Assembly: GCF_003606325.2 (NCBI RefSeq)
Contig: NZ_CP031843.2
Location: 1,364,001-1,428,000, forward strand
Source of the DNA: Bartonella kosoyi
Lineage (GTDB): Bacteria > Pseudomonadota > Alphaproteobacteria > Rhizobiales > Rhizobiaceae
Direction of reading: 5' to 3'
DNA: 64,000 nt
In this document: positions 59,293-64,000 of the stretch, piece after piece
Layout: every line of letters begins with the position of its first letter
Numbering within the stretch: the first letter of the stretch is position 1
Made by a program: the position numbers and the translations under genes
The notes under the pieces: generated by a model
What the model saw: only the letters and a program-made list of their open reading frames with translations
Told to the model about the DNA's origin: nothing
The model's database searches: none

Positions 59293-61569
59293 ATGTTTAA
59301 TCAAAGTAAAGGTAAAAAGAGTTTATCCGCAAAATCTGTTATAGAAAGAAAAAACGCATGTCAAATAGGGCGGAGTATTTTTTCTAGCTGTGATGATACA
59401 AAGAATAGTAGTTATAACCAACAAAATCTTTTTTTATTAATGCTCTTAAAAAAAGAAATCATTTTTGTTAGAAAATGGCTAGCGGATTGTATCGATAAAG
59501 AAGTTTCTTTTGGTATCCTTTTTTCACTGATTTTAGTCTTTTTTTCCCTCGGAATCATTTTTTATTTTCATTTAGAACAGGAGCCAAGTTGGGAACAATT
59601 GGGGGCGTTGGTTAGCATCTTTTTGGGAATATTCTCTATTGCGCATTTTTATCGAAAAATATGGATTCCTACGGGATTTTTGTTTTGTATTGTATTGGGA
59701 GCTTTGGCGGCAAAAATAGAAACATGGCGTATTGCAACACCCATGTTAAGCAGAGACATTGTCACTACATTAACAGGAAGAATTGTTTCTATTGAATCAG
59801 TCCCCAAAGGGGGATTTCGTTTAATTTTAGATATTTTGAGTACAGAAAAGCCCATATTACACCATAGTCTTCATCGTGTTCGTTTATCGGCAAGGTATTT
59901 GCCCTCTGGATTAGCCATTGCTGATGGTCTGTATGGGAAGGTTAAGCTTCGTGCATTCTCTGGGCCGGCGCGTCCAGGAGGTTACGATTTTAGTTTTCAT
60001 AATTATTTTAAAAGAATTGGGGCGCAAGGCTTTTATTTAGGAAAACCAAGAAAAATATCCGTTTCGCAGTCTGATGGAATATTGGCTATCGTTCTACAGA
60101 AAATTGAAAATTTACGCATGAAGATGACACAAAGAATCCATCTAGCGCTTGAAGGAGAAAAGGGAAGTGTTGCGGCAGCTCTCATAACAGGGCAGCGTGC
60201 TGGTATTTCAAATGAGACAAACGAAGCATTGCGTACGGCTGGATTAGCTCATATTTTATCCATATCAGGTTTACATATGGCTCTGTTGAGCGGCCTCGTT
60301 CTTTTGACCATCCGTAGTTTTTTAGCATTTTTTCCAGTTTTTTCTTCCTATTATTCCAGTAAAAAATTGGCTGCTATTGTTGCATTTATGATAACAGCTT
60401 TTTATTTGCTCTTGTCGGGCTTAGCAATATCAGCGCAAAGAAGTTTTGTGATGATTGCTGTTATGTTGGTTGCTATATTGTGTAATCGCTCTGCTGTAAC
60501 AATGCGTAATTTTTCTATTGCGGGGTTGATAACTCTAGCGATTAGACCCCATGAAATATTAGGCCCTAGCTTTCAAATGTCTTTTTCTGCGACGGCTGCT
60601 TTGATTGCTTTTTTTGATTGGTGGAGCAGAAGGTCACTTTTTCGTACAAGAAAAACAAACTTCTCTTATGTTGGGGAAAGAGTAATAAATTTTGCTTTTT
60701 TATCAATAGTTTCAACGTGTGCGTCTTCGTTTGTCGCAGGGAGTGCAAGTGGAATTTATGCCGCTTATCATTTTTCTAATACGGCATCTTTAAGCATTAT
60801 CAGTAATGCTTTTGCTTTACCGATCATCTCAATTTTGGTTATTCCTTTTGGATTAATTGCAGTTCTTGCAATGTTAGGAGGATTCGAATGGCTCCCTCTT
60901 CAAATTATGGGGTTTGGTGTTGATCTTGTGATAAAGATTGCCCACGCTATCAAGGCTATTTCTCCTGATTTAAATCCTGGTTTTATGCCGTTGTCTGCGT
61001 TGGTTTTATTGAGTACAGGTTTAGTTGGATTGACTTTTTGCAGAACACCCATCAGGCTTTTTTTTAGTCTTTCTATTGTGGTTGGTATCTCTATTTGTAT
61101 AATACACTCACCTATACAATTGATTATAGCAGATAATATGCGTCTCGTGGGCGTTATTCATGATAAAAAATTATATATTGATCGTTACCATCATTCTAAG
61201 TTTACGACATCCATATGGAAAAAGTCATTTCGTTTGAATGAAACGATTAAACCAACAAGGTATGGTCCTTCGTTTCATGGACAATTTATTTGTGATCATG
61301 ATGTATGTACATCCTTATTGGACAATGGATTAAAAGTTATCGTTTTACGTGGAGAAGTAGATCACTGCATAGAGGCGGATATCCTTATTCAGACATCTGT
61401 AATGCATAATCAAACATGTCACAATAAGGCAAAAATAATTTTTACGCCTCAGCAAGTATTATCAAGAGGAAGCGTTATGGTGACTAAAGGCGGGGATATT
61501 ATTTGGTCTTCGATAGGGTCTCATAGACCATGGAATATGCACAGACAGCCTTCACAAAAAAACATATAA
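59293..61569 (+). CDS. ComEC/Rec2 family membrane protein
   Basis: Polytopic protein related to the DNA-uptake channel ComEC. ATG at 59293 follows GGGGGGGCGG; an in-frame TTG at 59269 is weaker. 758 residues: about two N-terminal helices, an OB-like segment (LTGRIVSIESVPKGGFRLIL), then the competence core with GAQGFYLGKPRK, HILSISGLHMALLSGLVL and AISAQRSFVMIAVM. The C-terminal part (from about residue 610) lacks the HxHxDH pattern of a metallo-beta-lactamase nuclease and ends ..SIGSHRPWNMHRQP, as in other Rhizobiales. Whether it works in transformation is unknown. Diverges from gltX. Confidence 0.88.
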   Translation: MFNQSKGKKSLSAKSVIERKNACQIGRSIFSSCDDTKNSSYNQQNLFLLMLLKKEIIFVRKWLADCIDKEVSFGILFSLILVFFSLGIIFYFHLEQEPSWEQLGALVSIFLGIFSIAHFYRKIWIPTGFLFCIVLGALAAKIETWRIATPMLSRDIVTTLTGRIVSIESVPKGGFRLILDILSTEKPILHHSLHRVRLSARYLPSGLAIADGLYGKVKLRAFSGPARPGGYDFSFHNYFKRIGAQGFYLGKPRKISVSQSDGILAIVLQKIENLRMKMTQRIHLALEGEKGSVAAALITGQRAGISNETNEALRTAGLAHILSISGLHMALLSGLVLLTIRSFLAFFPVFSSYYSSKKLAAIVAFMITAFYLLLSGLAISAQRSFVMIAVMLVAILCNRSAVTMRNFSIAGLITLAIRPHEILGPSFQMSFSATAALIAFFDWWSRRSLFRTRKTNFSYVGERVINFAFLSIVSTCASSFVAGSASGIYAAYHFSNTASLSIISNAFALPIISILVIPFGLIAVLAMLGGFEWLPLQIMGFGVDLVIKIAHAIKAISPDLNPGFMPLSALVLLSTGLVGLTFCRTPIRLFFSLSIVVGISICIIHSPIQLIIADNMRLVGVIHDKKLYIDRYHHSKFTTSIWKKSFRLNETIKPTRYGPSFHGQFICDHDVCTSLLDNGLKVIVLRGEVDHCIEADILIQTSVMHNQTCHNKAKIIFTPQQVLSRGSVMVTKGGDIIWSSIGSHRPWNMHRQPSQKNI

Positions 61570-61905
61570 TTTATCGCATTTTTTCGTATCTGGACAATTG
61601 ACCAAACAAAAAATAACAGAAGATTTTTCTGATATATTGTGCGTTTTTTAAATTGATCAGTTTATCAATTGCATTGCGAATGAGGAAAATACCAACAAAT
61701 TTTCTCAAAGAAACAAAAAAGATAATTGTTGATTATTCTATTTTATTCTTACCATATATTTCTATAACGAGTAACATCTCTTCAAAGAAAAAGATGACGA
61801 TTAAGTTTAGATAGATTTAAGTCAAGAGTCTGCCTTTTATTATCATTATTATTGGTGGTAAGAGTGGTGATAAATGTTGTTTGCGGATAAAAGGTAAAGT
61901 CATTC
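61570..61905. other. Gap between comEC-like gene and rpiA
   Basis: 336 AT-rich bases. Contains an inverted repeat AATTGAT/ATCAATT at 61651-61670 and then the region where the rpiA promoter must lie; no ORF of note. Confidence 0.5.
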
Positions 61906-62610
61906 ATGGATGTTCAGCAGTTAAAAAAAAGAGCCGCTGTTAAAGCGCTTGAATTTATTGAAGATGATATGCGGCTTGGTATCGGATCGGGGTCAACTGT
62001 TAATGAATTTATTCGTCTTCTTGGTAAGCGTGTTGCGGATGGTCTCCGGGTGACTTGTGTTGCTACTTCACGATATTCTGAACAACTCTGTCATAAGTTT
62101 GGGGTACCTGTTCGCACTTTAGAACAAATACCTGAACTGGATCTTGATATTGACGGAGCAGATGAAATTGGTCCCCAGATGATGCTCATTAAAGGAGGAG
62201 GGGGAGCATTGTTATATGAAAAAATTGTTGCATCTGCATCTCGTGCAATGCTTGTCATTGCTGATGAAACAAAGATAGTCAAAAGACTTGGTGCTTTTGC
62301 ACTACCGATTGAAGTGAATCCATTTGGTGTCCATACAACACGCAAAGCCATCGAAAAAGTCGCGGGGGATTTAGGACTTTCTGGAGAAATTGCATTGCGA
62401 ATGAATGGAAAAAATCCTTTTAAAACAGATGGTGGTCATTTTATTCTTGATGCATTTTGGGGATGCATTTTGCAGCCCAAATTATTATCGGATGCGCTTC
62501 TTGCCATTCCTGGTGTTGTTGAACATGGTCTTTTTTTGGGATTGGCTTCACGTGCAATTGTCGCTATGTCTGATGGTCAAATAAAAGTTTTAGAACCATT
62601 TGATTTTTAG
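61906..62610 (+). CDS. rpiA: Ribose-5-phosphate isomerase A
   Basis: Interconverts ribose 5-phosphate and ribulose 5-phosphate in the pentose phosphate pathway. 234 residues. Motifs: [16 protein letters not shown] (phosphate binding), [20 protein letters not shown] and ALLYEKIVA (catalytic region), and [13 protein letters not shown] near the C-terminus. GGATAAAAGGTAAAGTCATTC lies just upstream of the ATG. Confidence 0.96.
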   Translation: MDVQQLKKRAAVKALEFIEDDMRLGIGSGSTVNEFIRLLGKRVADGLRVTCVATSRYSEQLCHKFGVPVRTLEQIPELDLDIDGADEIGPQMMLIKGGGGALLYEKIVASASRAMLVIADETKIVKRLGAFALPIEVNPFGVHTTRKAIEKVAGDLGLSGEIALRMNGKNPFKTDGGHFILDAFWGCILQPKLLSDALLAIPGVVEHGLFLGLASRAIVAMSDGQIKVLEPFDF

Positions 62611-62706
62611 AAAAGACATTTACATGGTGATATGTTAGCACAATAAAAAAGATTTTGGGTAGAATAACGAATTTAAATTATAATTAGCGATTGGGGTAAT
62701 CATTAA

Positions 62707-63264
62707 ATGAGAATAATATTTTCTTTTCAGCGTTTTTTCATATATTTGGGTGCAATAATCATTTTTCTTGTGAATATTGGAATGGTTTATGCACAAGGTG
62801 TGAGTGATCAACATTTAGATTCAGCTCGAAAGGCGATTAGGGCCATTCATGCAACGGATCAATTTGATAGTTTTTTACCGAACGCAGTCCATGATTTTAA
62901 AAATGAACTGATCAGTGATGATCCGAATTTGGCAACAGCTATTTCTGATATCGTTGATAAGCAAGCGCTTGCTTTAATTAAAAGGCGCTCTGATCTAGAA
63001 AAAGAGATTGCTCATGTGTATGCAAAATATTTTACGCAAAAAGAGCTTGATGCAATCACAGCATTTTATAATTCTGATACCGGTAAAAAGTTTTTGACAG
63101 AAGTTCCTAATATTGCACGTGATTCCTATTCTGCATTTGATGTATGGCGTTCTGCTCTTATGCAGGATCTTGTAGAAAATGTGAAAAAAGAAATGTCTGA
63201 AACACTTAATTTGAATAATTCTACGATGCCTATAAAATCAGAAGCTCCAGAAAATAAAAAATAA
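62707..63264 (+). CDS. DUF2059 domain-containing secreted protein
   Basis: 185 residues with a long signal peptide (about residues 1-31, ending GMVYAQG). The DUF2059 helix pair is recognisable: a first half with ATDQFDSFLPNAVHDFKNEL and a second with YFTQKELDAITAFYNSDTGK followed by KFLTEVP. No known enzymatic role; probably periplasmic. It lies 96 bases after rpiA, may share its transcript, and is followed by a GC-rich terminator. Confidence 0.88.
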   Translation: MRIIFSFQRFFIYLGAIIIFLVNIGMVYAQGVSDQHLDSARKAIRAIHATDQFDSFLPNAVHDFKNELISDDPNLATAISDIVDKQALALIKRRSDLEKEIAHVYAKYFTQKELDAITAFYNSDTGKKFLTEVPNIARDSYSAFDVWRSALMQDLVENVKKEMSETLNLNNSTMPIKSEAPENKK

Positions 63265-63311
63265 CTTGATTGATATCATGACAGCAATCAGCAATTTCTG
63301 ATTTTTTAAAA

Positions 63312-63334
63312 GCGGCGGTTTTTCCGCCGTTTTT
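63312..63334 (+). terminator. Intrinsic terminator after the DUF2059 gene
   Basis: CGGCGG pairs with CCGCCG across a short T loop, followed by TTTTT. 47 bases after the stop codon. Confidence 0.85.
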
Positions 63335-63466
63335 AATATTTTATGAAGAGTCTGTCCTTTTAGACTATTGCTTTATAGAAAAATATTCTTTTAAAAGAAA
63401 AAAGACTTTCATTTAATAATAAATGACTTTAGCCTATCGTTGCAAATATATGAGAAGGAATAGTTT

Positions 63467-64000
63467 GTGGGCTCTTTTGATTTTGATTTATTTGTTATTG
63501 GAAGTGGTTCTGGTGGGGTACGTGCAGCAAGGCTTGCTGGAGGTCTTGGTAAGCGTGTCGCTATAGCAGAAGAATATCGTATAGGGGGGACTTGTGTTAT
63601 TCGTGGTTGTGTTCCCAAAAAGCTTTATGTTTATGCTTCACGATATGCAAAAGAATTTAAAGAAAGCGTTGGTTTTGGGTGGAAATATGCGGATCCAATT
63701 TTTAGCTGGGAAAAGTTGGTTGCGGCTAAAAATAAAGAAATATCAAGATTAGAAGGGCTGTATCGTCAGGGGTTAGAAAATAACAATGTGCGTATTTATG
63801 AAAGTCGTGCTACTTTTATCGATGATCACACATTAAAGCTTTCTGCTACGGGTGAGCGGGTAACTGCGGAAAAAATTTTGATTGCAACGGGGGCAAAAGT
63901 TGCACCAAATACGACTGTAGAAGGCGGTGATTTTTGTCTGACTTCTAATGAGATTTTTGATCTTGATGAACTCCCAAAATCAATAGTCATTGTTGGTGGA
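63467..64000 (+). CDS. gor: Glutathione-disulfide reductase (3' end outside window)
   Basis: FAD flavoenzyme that regenerates reduced glutathione with NADPH. The first 178 residues are present. GTG at 63467 lies seven bases after GAAGGA. FAD motif FVIGSGSGGVRAARLAGGLG, the redox-active disulfide GGTCVIRGCVPKKLYVYASR, and LIATGAKVAPN are seen; the window ends at IVIVGG, the start of the NADPH-binding fold. The VIRGCVPKK active site fits glutathione reductase rather than lipoamide dehydrogenase (which has NVGCIPSK). Confidence 0.93.
   Translation, partial: MGSFDFDLFVIGSGSGGVRAARLAGGLGKRVAIAEEYRIGGTCVIRGCVPKKLYVYASRYAKEFKESVGFGWKYADPIFSWEKLVAAKNKEISRLEGLYRQGLENNNVRIYESRATFIDDHTLKLSATGERVTAEKILIATGAKVAPNTTVEGGDFCLTSNEIFDLDELPKSIVIVGG

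Overview
The window looks like a piece of chromosome from a Bartonella species (Alphaproteobacteria, Hyphomicrobiales). The evidence is the low-GC coding style with long AT-rich gaps and protein sequences typical of the genus (RpoB, GltA, TrmFO, L10). Alphaproteobacterial families such as EipB/DUF1849, NDUFA12-like, DUF2155, LpxI and ComEC without a clear nuclease domain point the same way. I cannot fix the species by eye. Most of the window is core housekeeping DNA, and no rRNA, CRISPR array, intact prophage or intact insertion sequence was seen.

Layout. 1-9.3 kb: end of lon, hupB with its terminator, a 1 kb gene-poor gap, trmFO (minus), tRNA-Leu, tig, gatB, an NDUFA12-like gene and a DUF2155 secreted protein. 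9.3-12.2 kb: a 1.3 kb gene-poor gap, then a rhomboid protease convergent with an rlmB-type rRNA methylase. 12.3-26.5 kb: the tRNA-Tyr/tRNA-Gly/tuf/tRNA-Trp/secE/nusG/rplKAJL/rpoBC block, with an L10-type leader, hairpins and two candidate 38-codon small ORFs. 26.9-30 kb: a MerR regulator, a nitroreductase and L-serine dehydratase. 30-31.3 kb: two decayed tyrosine-recombinase (integrase) fragments, head to head. 31.6-37.3 kb: an orphan 92-aa protein, a D,D-carboxypeptidase with SPOR domain, clpS-clpA, a HIT protein and a RidA protein. 37.4-51.5 kb: eipB, rpsB-tsf-pyrH-frr, then cdsA-rseP-bamA-lpxD-fabZ-lpxA-lpxI-lpxB. 51.5-56 kb: a polar amino-acid ABC transporter on the minus strand with a tandemly duplicated binding-protein gene. 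56.2-64 kb: gltA and gltX (minus), comEC, rpiA, a DUF2059 protein and the start of gor.

The genes form classic functional blocks: translation and transcription machinery (tuf to rpoC; rpsB to frr) and envelope biogenesis (phospholipid, BamA and lipid A synthesis in one operon). Protein quality control (Lon, trigger factor, ClpSA, RseP, rhomboid) is also well represented.

The main oddities are these. (i) A 690-base stretch with no intact gene lies between frr and cdsA, exactly where uppS normally sits, and it carries faint uppS-like remnants. (ii) There is no dxr between cdsA and rseP. (iii) Two heavily mutated integrase relics are present. (iv) A binding-protein gene was duplicated together with its promoter. 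(v) A 24-bp tandem duplication carrying a perfect 12-bp palindrome lies in the 5' part of clpS. (vi) There are candidate small ORFs with good ribosome-binding sites before rplK and rpoB. I found no clearly new multi-gene system.
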